Below are positions 44,945 to 53,141 of a DNA stretch of 64,000 nt, piece after piece (position 1 is the first letter of the stretch; each line of letters starts with the position of its first letter). Source of the DNA: Lachnospiraceae bacterium (GTDB lineage Bacteria > Bacillota > Clostridia > Lachnospirales > Lachnospiraceae); contig CAAFXE010000057.1 in assembly GCA_900766915.1 (NCBI GenBank), forward strand, positions 1 through 64,000, in the 5' to 3' direction. The translations under genes were made by a program, and so were the position numbers. The notes under the pieces were generated by a model. That model was not told the DNA's origin. It saw only the letters and a list, made by a program, of their open reading frames with translations, and ran no database searches.

Positions 44945-45436
44945 ATGGATATTCAGGTATCGGAAGAAGTATCACCGGCATACCTGTCAGAAGTGGGACA
45001 TATCCTTGAAAATCAGGAATTTTTGTCTCTGGCAAGCTACGTACACCATCAATGGACAAACCGTCTGATGCATAGCATCAATGTTTCCTATATGTCATGG
45101 ATCATTGCAAAGAAACTTAGATGTGATGCAAGGGCCGCTGCAAGAGCTGGCTTACTGCATGACTTTTGCCCCTATGATTTTAAGGTCAAAACTCCGACCG
45201 GAGAACATCAGGCTTTTTATCATCCCAAGGCAGCAGCAAAAAACAGCCTTGAGACATTTTCCATCAGTGCACGGGAAAAGGATGCTATTCTGACTCATAT
45301 GTTTCCGTTGGGACCTCTTCCCAGAAACAGGGAAGCGTGGATCATTACGATGGCCGATAAGGTTTGTGCGATTTTGGAAGTATGCCATATCGCTGTAGCT
45401 TTGGCAAGACGTAATCGTGTGATTGTATCTTATTAA
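44945..45436 (+). CDS. HD-domain protein (HDIG-like)
   Basis: 163 residues from the ATG 9 bp after GGGAG. The metal ligands are visible as LMHSINVSYM and the pair in GLLHDF, with a later AxxxHMFP and a MADKVCAIL segment carrying a conserved Asp. HD proteins hydrolyse phosphoester or nucleotide substrates; here the substrate is unknown. Confidence 0.87.
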   Translation: MDIQVSEEVSPAYLSEVGHILENQEFLSLASYVHHQWTNRLMHSINVSYMSWIIAKKLRCDARAAARAGLLHDFCPYDFKVKTPTGEHQAFYHPKAAAKNSLETFSISAREKDAILTHMFPLGPLPRNREAWIITMADKVCAILEVCHIAVALARRNRVIVSY

Positions 45437-45445
45437 GAAAGAATG

Positions 45446-45485
45446 CCTGCTGTGTGAAAGATAAATTTCATACAGCAGGTTTTTT
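45446..45485 (+). terminator. Terminator after the HD-domain gene
   Basis: CCTGCTGTGTGAAA pairs with TTTCATACAGCAGG across a 6-nt loop, followed by TTTTTT. Confidence 0.9.
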
Positions 45486-45548
45486 GTGTCAGACTTTCTT
45501 TTTATGGAAAAAAATTGGATGGTATGCTATGATGAGAAACAGGAATGT

Positions 45549-45728
45549 TCAATGCTCCTCTTTTTTGACTGCTTTGGGTAAAAAGGGGTAGAGTTCTTCG
45601 TAATTTTCTACTTCCTCCTCATTTTGGATGCCGGCGGGAATCAGTCCGGTGCAGTCCTGTGCGGAGGATACTTTCAGGAAGTCATATTCTTCTTCGAAAG
45701 AAGGGGGATTTGTTTTTTGTTTATTCAT
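45549..45728 (-). CDS. 59-residue acidic small protein with a DCTGLIPAG motif
   Basis: The ATG at 45728 follows AAAGGAGTATTT, a good binding site. The product is acidic (repeated Glu) and contains FEEEYDFLKVSSAQDCTGLIPAG, then ENYEELYPFLP. I recall similar small proteins in Lachnospiraceae, but no function. The gene lies alone between the HD gene terminator and the oppositely oriented cysK. The single Cys in DCTG is the notable residue. Confidence 0.68.
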   Translation of the reverse strand: MNKQKTNPPSFEEEYDFLKVSSAQDCTGLIPAGIQNEEEVENYEELYPFLPKAVKKEEH

Positions 45729-45830
45729 AAATACTCCTTTTCTAACTATGATGATTAGTAAAAGAGTATTTGCAGTTTTCAATAAAAAATTCATGACCGT
45801 TTTCCCGGTCACTATGGAAAGGAGAAATAA

Positions 45831-46760
45831 ATGATTTATAATAATGTACTGGAGGCTGTCGGCCACACACCCATGATCAGACTGAATCATATGGTTGAGG
45901 AGGACAGCGCAGAGGTTTTAGTGAAATTCGAGGCACTGAATGTGGGTGGTTCCATCAAAACGAGAACAGCCCTGAATATGATCGAAGAAGCTGAAAAGCA
46001 GGGAAAGATCAATCAGGATACTATCATCGTGGAACCCACCAGCGGTAACCAGGGAATCGGCCTTGCACTGGTGGGGGCTGTCAAGGGATACAGAACCATA
46101 ATTATCATGCCCGATTCTGTCAGCGAGGAGCGAAGAAAACTGGTGAGACATTATGGGGCAGAAGTGAAGCTGATCCATGATGCGGGTGATATTGGTGCAT
46201 GTATTGACGAATGTCTTCAGACGGCGCTTGCCATGGCAAAAAAGAATCCAAATGTATTTGTGCCCCAGCAGTTTGCAAATCAGGATAATACGATGGCACA
46301 TAAAAAATATACTGCACTGGAAATGATGGAGCAGGTAGCAGGACCTATTCATGGATTCTGTTCCGGAATTGGTACAGGAGGTACCATCACAGGAATTGGA
46401 GAAGTGTTGAAAGCACAGTATCCGGACATGGAAATCTGGGCAGTGGAACCTGAAAATGCAGCAATTTTAGCAGGGGGAACCATCGGAACCCATCTGCAGA
46501 TGGGAATCGGTGACGGAATTATTCCGGAGATTCTGAATCAGAAGATTTACGATGACATTTATATTGTAAAAGATGATGAAGCGCTTCAGACTGCCAAAAG
46601 GCTTGCCAGAGAAGAAGGACTGATGTGCGGAATTTCCAGCGGAACCAATGTGGCCGCAGCATTGAAGCTTGCAAAAAAGCTTGGAAAGGGAAAAACAGTT
46701 GTGACAGTGCTTCCTGATACTGCGGAACGATATTTCTCCACACCGTTATTTGAAGAGTAA
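45831..46760 (+). CDS. cysK: Cysteine synthase A (O-acetylserine sulfhydrylase)
   Basis: 309-residue PLP enzyme forming cysteine from O-acetylserine and sulfide. The PLP lysine lies in VGGSIKTRTA, the substrate loop is EPTSGNQGIGLA, and the phosphate loop is GIGTGGTITG. The start follows AAAGGAG. A small stem GACCG/CGGTC lies just before it (45794-45809). Confidence 0.96.
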   Translation: MIYNNVLEAVGHTPMIRLNHMVEEDSAEVLVKFEALNVGGSIKTRTALNMIEEAEKQGKINQDTIIVEPTSGNQGIGLALVGAVKGYRTIIIMPDSVSEERRKLVRHYGAEVKLIHDAGDIGACIDECLQTALAMAKKNPNVFVPQQFANQDNTMAHKKYTALEMMEQVAGPIHGFCSGIGTGGTITGIGEVLKAQYPDMEIWAVEPENAAILAGGTIGTHLQMGIGDGIIPEILNQKIYDDIYIVKDDEALQTAKRLAREEGLMCGISSGTNVAAALKLAKKLGKGKTVVTVLPDTAERYFSTPLFEE

Positions 46761-46892
46761 TGCTTTGAGGGTCGAACTCTCATGGGAAATTAAGAAATAA
46801 ATAAGAAAATCATTATGGAATTACCTGTTGCCTGGAAGTATAATGGCCTGTGTGAAAATTCACAGAATATTTCAAGGTGACAGGTGATTTTT

Positions 46893-47843
46893 ATGAGAAA
46901 AAAGAAAAAATCTATTTTTGTGAAGTTGATAAATTTTTTGATCATTTTACTGATCCTTTTGGGGATTACTGTTTATCTGGTGTCAGATTTCCTGTATGAC
47001 AAAATGGATTATAAAGAAGTTGAATCTGTTTCCGAGGAAAATTTCCGAAAAGACGGGGTAACCAATATTCTTTTAATTGGGAATGATTCCAGAGAACAGG
47101 GGGAGGATGGACGCTCGGATGCCATCATCCTACTGTCTATCAGCGATAAAACGAAGAGTGTTCATATGACTTCGATTTTAAGAGATATTTATGTGGATAT
47201 CCCGGGACATGACGGAAACCGCATCAACGCCGCTTATGCATATGGCGGGCCTGAGCTTCTGATGGAAACCGTGGAAAAAAATCTGGATATTGAAGTCAAC
47301 CGTTACATGCTTGTGAACTTCCAGGCTTTTGCAAATCTTGTAGATGCAGTGGGCGGCGTGGATCTGGAAGTTACCAATGAAGAGGTTCAGTATATCAACG
47401 GATATCTGGTAGAATATAATATGCTCCAGGGAAATCCGGAAGGGACAGATTATCTGGACACTTCTTTAAGTGGTAATATCCATTTGAATGGACCACAGGC
47501 ACTTGCCTATTGTCGTAACCGTTACATTGGAACTGATTTTGCCCGGACGGAGAGGCAGCGAAAGGTGTTGTCAGCGGTGATCAAAAATCTTCCGAAGGCG
47601 ATTCTTAGCAATCCAACCGGGTTGATGGATGGTCTGATGGAAAATCTCACTACAAATCTTACGAAGCCGGAATTTGCAGGGCTTATATTGCAGGCTCCAA
47701 AGCTCATGACTTACGAGCTGGTACAGGGAATGATACCGCAGGCGGGTACTTATTCTGATGCAAAGATTCGGGGAATGGCTGTTCTGCAGGTGGATTTTGA
47801 GGCAAATAAAGAATATATAAACATGGAAATATATGGAAAATAA
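46893..47843 (+). CDS. LCP (LytR-CpsA-Psr) family cell wall ligase
   Basis: 316 residues from the ATG after AGGTGA. A basic N-terminus, a membrane helix (about 9-30) and the LCP domain follow (GNDSREQGEDGRSDAIILLSI, SILRDIYVDIPGHDGNRINAAYAYGG, ALAYCRNRYIGTDFARTERQRKVL). LCP enzymes attach wall teichoic acid or other polymers to peptidoglycan outside the membrane. A TATAAT at 46839 is a candidate -10 box. Confidence 0.93.
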   Translation: MRKKKKSIFVKLINFLIILLILLGITVYLVSDFLYDKMDYKEVESVSEENFRKDGVTNILLIGNDSREQGEDGRSDAIILLSISDKTKSVHMTSILRDIYVDIPGHDGNRINAAYAYGGPELLMETVEKNLDIEVNRYMLVNFQAFANLVDAVGGVDLEVTNEEVQYINGYLVEYNMLQGNPEGTDYLDTSLSGNIHLNGPQALAYCRNRYIGTDFARTERQRKVLSAVIKNLPKAILSNPTGLMDGLMENLTTNLTKPEFAGLILQAPKLMTYELVQGMIPQAGTYSDAKIRGMAVLQVDFEANKEYINMEIYGK

Positions 47844-47858
47844 ATAAGTGTGGATATC

Positions 47859-48218
47859 ATGGAATATATGATAAAAGAATTGCGGGATATGACTGGAATG
47901 ACGCAAAAGGCGTTTGCACAAATGTATGGAATACCTCTTAGTACATTGCGTAAATGGGAACAAGGGGAAGCGTCACCGGCACCGTATGTTTTAAGATTAA
48001 TTGCAGGAACCCTTCCAAGTACAAAGGACATTTTGCAAGATGGATTCTTTGAGAATTTTTCAAAAAGGAAAAGATATTTGGAAATAGCGGGGTGGGACAT
48101 AGTCCCCATTCCCGCACAGGTATCTTCGCACCACATTCCGAAAATAATTAATCAGCATGAGCTCTATCGTACAATTCCTGAATATCAGGAGGAAATTTGT
48201 CGGGCATCATTTCGTTGA
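47859..48218 (+). CDS. Small HTH (XRE-like) protein with tail overlapping merR
   Basis: 119 residues from the ATG; a GTG at 47850 is possible and no clear binding site is seen. The helix-turn-helix is clear: IKELRDMTGMTQKAFAQMYGIPLSTLRKWEQGEASPAPYVLRLI. The tail of about 24 residues (48148-48218) overlaps the 3' end of the converging MerR gene, and looks unconserved. It may be a gene that lost its own stop. The target is unknown. Confidence 0.65.
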   Translation: MEYMIKELRDMTGMTQKAFAQMYGIPLSTLRKWEQGEASPAPYVLRLIAGTLPSTKDILQDGFFENFSKRKRYLEIAGWDIVPIPAQVSSHHIPKIINQHELYRTIPEYQEEICRASFR

Positions 48219-48588
48219 TTTTGTCCTCGTTTCCATCGGCCATTGCCTGTTCATAATACCAGCATTTGAACTTTAGCATGGCAAGTGTTTTTTCAAGAGC
48301 ATTGATTTCCTCTTCAACGGCTGCTTTGCGGCGTTCAAAAAGTTCTTTTCTGTTTGCATAGGTTGAGCTTCCTTCCGAAACCCATTTGAAAAACTGTTTT
48401 ATATCCTTAATTTCCAGTCCGGATTTTTTCAGGCATTCTATGACCCGGATCGCTTCAAGATCAGTATCGCTGAATTGTCTGATATTTCCTTTACGTTCCA
48501 GATCAGGAAAAAGTCCTTCTTTATCATAGTATCTTAAGGTTGAAATGGGGAGATGAAACATCCCTGCTACCTGTCCTATTGTGTACAT
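48148..48588 (-). CDS. MerR-family transcriptional regulator
   Basis: 146 residues from ATG after AAAGGAT. The winged HTH is at the N-terminus (MYTIGQVAGMFHLPISTLRYYDKEGLFP), followed by a dimer coiled coil (about 80-120). No cysteine pattern for metal sensing is present. It is divergent from a broken alpha/beta hydrolase and the spacer carries a MerR-type promoter. Confidence 0.92.
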   Translation of the reverse strand: MYTIGQVAGMFHLPISTLRYYDKEGLFPDLERKGNIRQFSDTDLEAIRVIECLKKSGLEIKDIKQFFKWVSEGSSTYANRKELFERRKAAVEEEINALEKTLAMLKFKCWYYEQAMADGNEDKINEMMPDKFPPDIQELYDRAHAD

Positions 48589-48620
48589 AAATCTATCCTT
48601 TCAAAAATAAAAATTGAGTA

Positions 48621-48651
48621 TTGACCTAAAGTCAGGTTTAGGTACTACAAT
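48621..48651 (+). promoter_or_regulatory. MerR-type promoter/operator with 19-bp spacer
   Basis: TTGACC (48621-48626) and TACAAT (48646-48651) are 19 bp apart, the overlong spacing that MerR regulators correct by twisting DNA. The spacer holds the dyad ACCTAAA (48624-48630), 6 bp, TTTAGGT (48637-48643), a perfect operator. Confidence 0.85.
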
Positions 48652-48714
48652 AGAGTCATTATAAGGCAATTTGCTTTTGTTTACAAGACTATAAGAAAAA
48701 TGGAGGCATTTTTT

Positions 48715-49166
48715 ATGATGAAAACAGAAGAACTGAAACTGGTATCAGAGTGGGATAAAACGTTTCCAAAGAGCGAAAAGGTGGAACACAAAAAAGTTAC
48801 ATTTATCAATAAGTATGGTATTACTTTAGCAGCAGATATGTATTTACCAAAGGAAGATGCTATCATGCAAGAAGTCTTAATTCCAATGATGGATGGAACA
48901 GCATTGGATGTCAGTCTTTTATGAATCAGCCGATTTTAAAATACAGCAATGAAATAAGAAGTGCAGTACTGATCATGCATGGGGAAAAGGCGCATAGCTT
49001 CTATTTTGGAAAGGATGCGTATGATGCCATGGTTCAGGACAGTAAATACACGGAAAACAAGGAACTGTTAGTCATTCCAGGAGCAGTCCATACAGACCTT
49101 TATGATAATCCGGATGTCATTCCATTTGACAAGATGGATGAGTTTTTCAGGCAGAATATGCAGTAG
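48715..49166 (+). pseudogene. Broken alpha/beta hydrolase (internal deletion and frameshift)
   Basis: The 5' part (to 48924) reads MMKTEELKLVSEW, then KVTFINKYGITLAADMYLPK, the start of a YcjY/dienelactone-type hydrolase. It then diverges and stops. The 3' part, in another frame (from about 48900 to 49166), reads FMNQPILKYSNEIRSAVLIMHGEKAHS and ends PFDKMDEFFRQN, the C-terminus of the same family with the catalytic His in GAVHTDLYD. The nucleophile region, some 150 residues, is missing. An intact relative is the likely original target of the adjacent MerR protein. Confidence 0.82.
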
Positions 49167-49175
49167 AAAGAAAAA

Positions 49176-49222
49176 GAAACCTATTTAGCGGATAACATAT
49201 CCGGAAAGTACTGAATAGTTAC
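49176..49222 (+). repeat. Degenerate palindromic repeat copy ahead of the AEC gene
   Basis: The right half ATCCGGAAAGTACTGAATAGTTAC matches the family (CTGAATAGTTAC at 49211-49222). The left arm GAAACCTATTTAG (49176-49188) is degenerate. Confidence 0.5.
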
Positions 49223-49224
49223 AA

Positions 49225-49253
49225 TTTACTTTCTATTTGAAAAATGCTATGAT
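49225..49253 (+). promoter_or_regulatory. Predicted promoter of the AEC transporter gene
   Basis: TTTACT (49225-49230) and TATGAT (49248-49253), 17 bp apart, 34 bp ahead of the start codon. Confidence 0.6.
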
Positions 49254-49286
49254 GTAACAAATATTTTTCAAAAGAGAGGAATTAGG

Positions 49287-50219
49287 ATGATTATTCAAGT
49301 ACTTTCAACGGTATTGCCCGTAGTGACCATGATCGTGTTGGGCATGATATGCAGAAAATATAATTTTGTCAGCAAAAGCTGTATAGATGGCTTAAAACGT
49401 CTTGTAGTTAATATTATGTTGCCAACGGCAGTGTTTCACAGTCTGGCCACAACAGTATTTACACTGCAGATGTTTCTGAATGTGGGCGTGATGTTTGCAG
49501 TACTCTGCATTACCTTCGCTCTTGGCTTTGTGATGCACCCACTGGTGGATAAACCGTACAACCGTTACCTTCCCTTTGCAGTCAGTGTGTATGAGGGAGG
49601 TATGATTGGTTATTCCCTCTATACCGGTCTGGTGGGGGCGGAAAATCTGTCCGTGATTGCAGTCATCGATATTGCAGGTCTTTTATTTACCTTCAGCATC
49701 ATGAGCAACGTGCTGATTCTGATCGAGGACGGAAAAAAGGTCAGCGTGGGAGAGATTATTAAGAATGCTTTCAAAGCACCTGCTTTTCTGGCGGTTGTCT
49801 TTGGTATCATTGTTGGTCTTAGCGGTCTGATGAATCAGTTTCTTGCTACAACCGCAGGAACCGTATGGATCAATGTGAAGAATATGCTGACCGTTGCCAT
49901 GTCACCGATGATCTTGCTGGTTGTAGGCTATGAGGCCAAGCTCAGTAAAAAGCTGATTGGTCCATGTTTAAAGACAATTCTCATTCGTGCCGTCATGCAG
50001 GCAGTATTTGCAGTCGGAGTCATTGCATTGCTCCGTGCGATTGCCGGACCGAATCGTCTGCTTGAGATTGCGATCATCGTTTACATGTCACTGCCGGGCT
50101 CGATGAGCATTCAGACCTTCCTCAAGGACGAGGATGCGGGAAATTACATTGCAAGCAGCAATTCCCTGTACCTGATCGTGACGATTGCAGTTTATGCGGT
50201 ACTGGCTGGAGTGGTATAA
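49287..50219 (+). CDS. AEC (auxin efflux carrier) family transporter
   Basis: 310 residues with about ten helices in two inverted halves. Family landmarks: VLGMICRKYNFVSKSCIDGLKRLVVNIMLPTAVFHSLA at the N-terminus and the late PGSMSIQTFLKDEDAGNYIASSNSL. Bacterial members export malate or other organic acids; the substrate is unknown. Start: ATG after AGAGAGGA. Confidence 0.92.
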   Translation: MIIQVLSTVLPVVTMIVLGMICRKYNFVSKSCIDGLKRLVVNIMLPTAVFHSLATTVFTLQMFLNVGVMFAVLCITFALGFVMHPLVDKPYNRYLPFAVSVYEGGMIGYSLYTGLVGAENLSVIAVIDIAGLLFTFSIMSNVLILIEDGKKVSVGEIIKNAFKAPAFLAVVFGIIVGLSGLMNQFLATTAGTVWINVKNMLTVAMSPMILLVVGYEAKLSKKLIGPCLKTILIRAVMQAVFAVGVIALLRAIAGPNRLLEIAIIVYMSLPGSMSIQTFLKDEDAGNYIASSNSLYLIVTIAVYAVLAGVV

Positions 50220-50324
50220 AAGAGTAGCCATTCCCCAAAGGAGAAAAAAGCAGTGCATTTAATGAAAGCCGGTTTTGGTAAATTTATATAAATAGCCTGG
50301 GAATATATTTGTGCATGATTGCTT

Positions 50325-50353
50325 TTGAAAAAAATCAGAAAAAGTCATATAAT
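50325..50353 (+). promoter_or_regulatory. Promoter of the CarD-like gene
   Basis: TTGAAA (50325-50330) and consensus TATAAT (50348-50353) with a 17-bp spacer. The transcript would start near 50360, six bases before the leader hairpin. Confidence 0.8.
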
Positions 50354-50365
50354 TTTATTACAACG

Positions 50366-50410
50366 AGCAGCATATTTGCGTAAGACCAGTTGCGCATATG
50401 CTGCTATTTT
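50366..50410 (+). terminator. Promoter-proximal attenuator hairpin in the CarD leader
   Basis: AGCAGCATAT (50366-50375) pairs with ATATGCTGCT (50396-50405), extended inward by GCG/CGC after a 2-nt bulge, then ATTTTTAT. It lies at the very 5' end of the transcript. Confidence 0.75.
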
Positions 50411-50433
50411 TATGGAAGCGAGGAGAAAGCTTT

Positions 50434-50943
50434 ATGCATAAATATGAAATTGGGGACTACGTCAGCAAACCTGTAACCGGTGTGTGTAAAGTAGAGGATA
50501 TTTTGTATTTAGATATGGCTGGAGCGAAAAAAGATCAATTATATTATCTTTTGATACCAATCGATCGAAGGCAGGAAAAAATCTATGTTCCGGTTGCAAC
50601 TGCAGAAACAAATTTAAGATTATGCCTGACATCGCAAGAGGCATGGAAGCTCATTGAGAAAATTCCCAAGATTCAGGCTATCTGGGTTGAGAACGAAAAA
50701 ATGCGGGAACAAAAATATAAGGAAACAATCAAAATGAACAACCCGGAGGCATTGGTTTCTCTAATCAAGATGACCTATCTACGCAATAAAACCCGATTGG
50801 AACAGGGGAAAAAAGGTACTTCCTCAGATGAATATTATTTTCATATTGCAGAGAATCTTTTGTATACGGAGCTTGGATTGGCACTGAAAAAGCCAAAACA
50901 GGAAGTCTGCCAATTAATCATTGATCATATAAAGAAAAAGTAA
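50434..50943 (+). CDS. CarD-like (CarD/CdnL/TRCF domain) transcriptional regulator
   Basis: 169 residues from the ATG 8 bp after GAGGAG. An N-terminal RNA-polymerase-interacting Tudor-like domain (HKYEIGDYVSKPVTGVCKVEDIL) is followed by a helical C-terminal part. CarD proteins bind the beta subunit near promoters. A MATE efflux gene follows with a similar leader, so the two may answer a common signal. Confidence 0.88.
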   Translation: MHKYEIGDYVSKPVTGVCKVEDILYLDMAGAKKDQLYYLLIPIDRRQEKIYVPVATAETNLRLCLTSQEAWKLIEKIPKIQAIWVENEKMREQKYKETIKMNNPEALVSLIKMTYLRNKTRLEQGKKGTSSDEYYFHIAENLLYTELGLALKKPKQEVCQLIIDHIKKK

Positions 50944-50944
50944 A

Positions 50945-50998
50945 AGCGTGTAGCCCTTGGCGTAAATCCAGCAATCGTCAGGTTATGCGCTATTTTTA
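50945..50998 (+). terminator. Attenuator hairpin ahead of the MATE gene
   Basis: AGCGTGTAGCC (50945-50955) pairs throughout, with three G-U pairs, to GGTTATGCGCT (50981-50991), followed by ATTTTTATG. The loop shares GCGTAAnnCCAG and the end shares GCTATTTTTATG with the CarD leader hairpin. Confidence 0.72.
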
Positions 50999-51021
50999 TG
51001 TAAAGGAAAGGTGAAAAAACT

Positions 51022-52440
51022 ATGGAACATTCAAATCAATTTCTTGGAACTGAAAGTACAGGAAAACTTATGAGAAAATATGCGATTCCCTGCATCATTT
51101 CTCTTCTGGTCGGAGCACTTTATAACATTGTTGACCAGATTTTTATTGCCAATGCAAGTTATCTTGGCTCTTATGGTAATGCCGCCAATACAGTAGTTTT
51201 TCCATTGACTGTGGTAGCACTTGCGATTGCTGTCATGATTGGAGATGGCTGCTGTGCCTTTGTCAGCATCAGCCTTGGAAAAAAAGAAACTCACACTGCA
51301 AAACAAAGTGTTGGAAATTCCGTTGTTATGACTGTCTCCAGCGGAGTATTGCTGGCAGTGATTTATCTGATTTTTGCAGATCAGATCATTTCGATGTTTG
51401 GAGGAACGGTCAATCCGGAGACATTCCATCATTCCAGGGAATATTTCTTTTATATTTCTTTGGGAATTCCTTTTTATATGTTTGGACAGGCAATGAATCC
51501 CATCATACGTGCAGATAGAAACCCGAAGTTTGCAATGATTTCTACACTTGCCGGAGCTTTGATCAATATCATTCTTGACCCTGTTTTCATATTTGTATTT
51601 CGGTGGGGAATGATGGGAGCAGCAGTTGCAACCATTATCGGTCAGATCGTAACAGCAGTTCTGGCAATCTGGTATCTGAATCATATGAACATTATTAAAC
51701 CGGAAAAGGGAGATTATCGTTTAACAGCTGTTATCTGTAAAAAGACCTTGCTGCTTGGGGTTACAAGCTTCCTGTCTCAGATCAGTCTGGTAGCTGCCAT
51801 GGCAGCCATCAACAATATGATCCGCAAATATGGAGCTCTCGATCCGGTATTTGGACAGGAACAGTATGCACAGATTCCTATGGCAGTGGTGGGTATTGTC
51901 ATGAAATTCTTCCAGATTGTCATTTCTATTGTAGTTGGTATGGCAGCAGGATGTATTCCGATTGTAGGATATAATATGGGAGCCGGAAAAAAACTTCGTG
52001 TGAAAGAACTGTTTACGAAACTGCTTACCGCAGAGGCAGCAGTTGGTCTTGTGGCGTTGATTTTAGTAGAGTTTTTCCCGAAGCAGCTTATCAATATTTT
52101 TGGTGCAGCCAATGAGAGTATATACTATACAGAATTTGCAATCAAAGCATTTCGGATTTATCTGTGCATGATGATTTTTGCCTGTGTGAACAAGGCATGT
52201 TTTATTTTCTTACAGGCCATGGGAAAGGCTGCTGCTTCCACGATGCTGTCCATGATTCGAGAGGTTGTTTTTGGCGTGGGATTTGCATTACTTCTTCCGT
52301 TTTTCTGGGGTCTGGACGGTGTTTTGTATTCCATGCCGGTATCTGATTTGCTGACGTTTTTTGTAGCAATATTTTTAATTATTTTCACATACAAAGAGCT
52401 AAAAAGTAATTGTTCAGAAGCCGTATCTGGAAGGTACTGA
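51022..52440 (+). CDS. MATE family efflux transporter (MepA-like)
   Basis: 472 residues with about twelve helices. Landmarks: the N-terminal YAIPCIISLLVGALYNIVDQIFI, GDGCCAFVSISLGKK, and GQAMNPIIRADRNPKFAMI in the first half. MepA-type exporters expel cationic drugs in exchange for sodium or protons. Its leader hairpin and CarD-like neighbour suggest inducible expression. Confidence 0.93.
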   Translation: MEHSNQFLGTESTGKLMRKYAIPCIISLLVGALYNIVDQIFIANASYLGSYGNAANTVVFPLTVVALAIAVMIGDGCCAFVSISLGKKETHTAKQSVGNSVVMTVSSGVLLAVIYLIFADQIISMFGGTVNPETFHHSREYFFYISLGIPFYMFGQAMNPIIRADRNPKFAMISTLAGALINIILDPVFIFVFRWGMMGAAVATIIGQIVTAVLAIWYLNHMNIIKPEKGDYRLTAVICKKTLLLGVTSFLSQISLVAAMAAINNMIRKYGALDPVFGQEQYAQIPMAVVGIVMKFFQIVISIVVGMAAGCIPIVGYNMGAGKKLRVKELFTKLLTAEAAVGLVALILVEFFPKQLINIFGAANESIYYTEFAIKAFRIYLCMMIFACVNKACFIFLQAMGKAAASTMLSMIREVVFGVGFALLLPFFWGLDGVLYSMPVSDLLTFFVAIFLIIFTYKELKSNCSEAVSGRY

Positions 52441-52448
52441 ACAGATAC
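52406..52448 (+). repeat. Palindromic repeat copy overlapping the MATE stop codon
   Basis: GTAATTGTTCAG (52406-52417) and CTGAACAGATAC (52437-52448) flank AAGCCGTATCTGGAAGGTA, close to the ilvC copy. The left arm encodes the last residues of the MATE protein. The right arm ends 21 bp before the next ATG. Confidence 0.78.
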
Positions 52449-52469
52449 ACTGAAAGGAGAAAGTGAATC

Positions 52470-53048
52470 ATGAAAAACAGAGTTATTACAATCAGCCGTG
52501 AATTTGGCAGTGGTGGCCGCACGATCGGTAAAAAAGTCGCAGAAAAATTAGGGATTCCCTGCTATGATGCCCAACTGCTTCATGAAATTGCAAAGGAAAG
52601 CGGCTTTGACGAAAATTATATCAAAGATGCCGGAGAGTATGCACCGGGAGGGTATATTTCTAACGCTTTTTCAAATCGAATGTTTGGGCCGACCAATGCA
52701 GATTATCTTTGGGACATCCAGTATAATCTTATTTCTGAACTGGCAGAGAAAGGTTCCTGCGTGATTGTGGGTCGCTGCGCAGACTATATTCTCAGGGATA
52801 AAGCGGATTGTCTGAAGGTATTTATTCATGCGGATTTGGAGTTTCGTGCCAAACGAATTGCTGAGGTTTACGGTGAATGCGAAATTTCTTCGGAACAGCA
52901 TCTCAGAGAAAAAGATAAACGACGGGCAGCTTATCACCGTTTTTACACAGATATGCAATGGGGACATGCTCAAAATTATCATGTTACATTAGATAGTGGT
53001 GTGCTTGGTATGGAAAATTGCGTGAATATCATCACACAATTATATTAA
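52470..53048 (+). CDS. Cytidylate kinase-like family protein
   Basis: 192 residues. It has a P-loop-like SREFGSGGRTIGKKVAEKLG at the N-terminus, VIVGRCADYILRD in the middle and an acidic-basic LID-like region (REKDKRRAAYHRFYT). This is the AAA_26/cytidylate-kinase-like family, whose substrate is uncertain. Start after GAAAGGAG. Confidence 0.9.
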   Translation: MKNRVITISREFGSGGRTIGKKVAEKLGIPCYDAQLLHEIAKESGFDENYIKDAGEYAPGGYISNAFSNRMFGPTNADYLWDIQYNLISELAEKGSCVIVGRCADYILRDKADCLKVFIHADLEFRAKRIAEVYGECEISSEQHLREKDKRRAAYHRFYTDMQWGHAQNYHVTLDSGVLGMENCVNIITQLY

Positions 53049-53106
53049 TAGAAAGAAAAATGCGGTCGAGCCATTGAAGTAAGCTTAGAATAATAATTAT
53101 GAAAGA

Positions 53107-53125
53107 GGGACTCTTACGAGTCCCC
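53107..53125 (-). terminator. Hairpin terminator for the patatin gene
   Basis: On the minus strand GGGACTC, GTAA, GAGTCCC is followed by TCTTTCATAATTATT, 20 bp after the patatin stop. Confidence 0.55.
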
Positions 53126-53141
53126 TTCAGATTACATGGCA

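Noticed and set aside
51031..51684. 217-codon open frame on the minus strand inside the MATE gene
   Set aside because: Low-complexity polar translation typical for the complement of a membrane protein gene.
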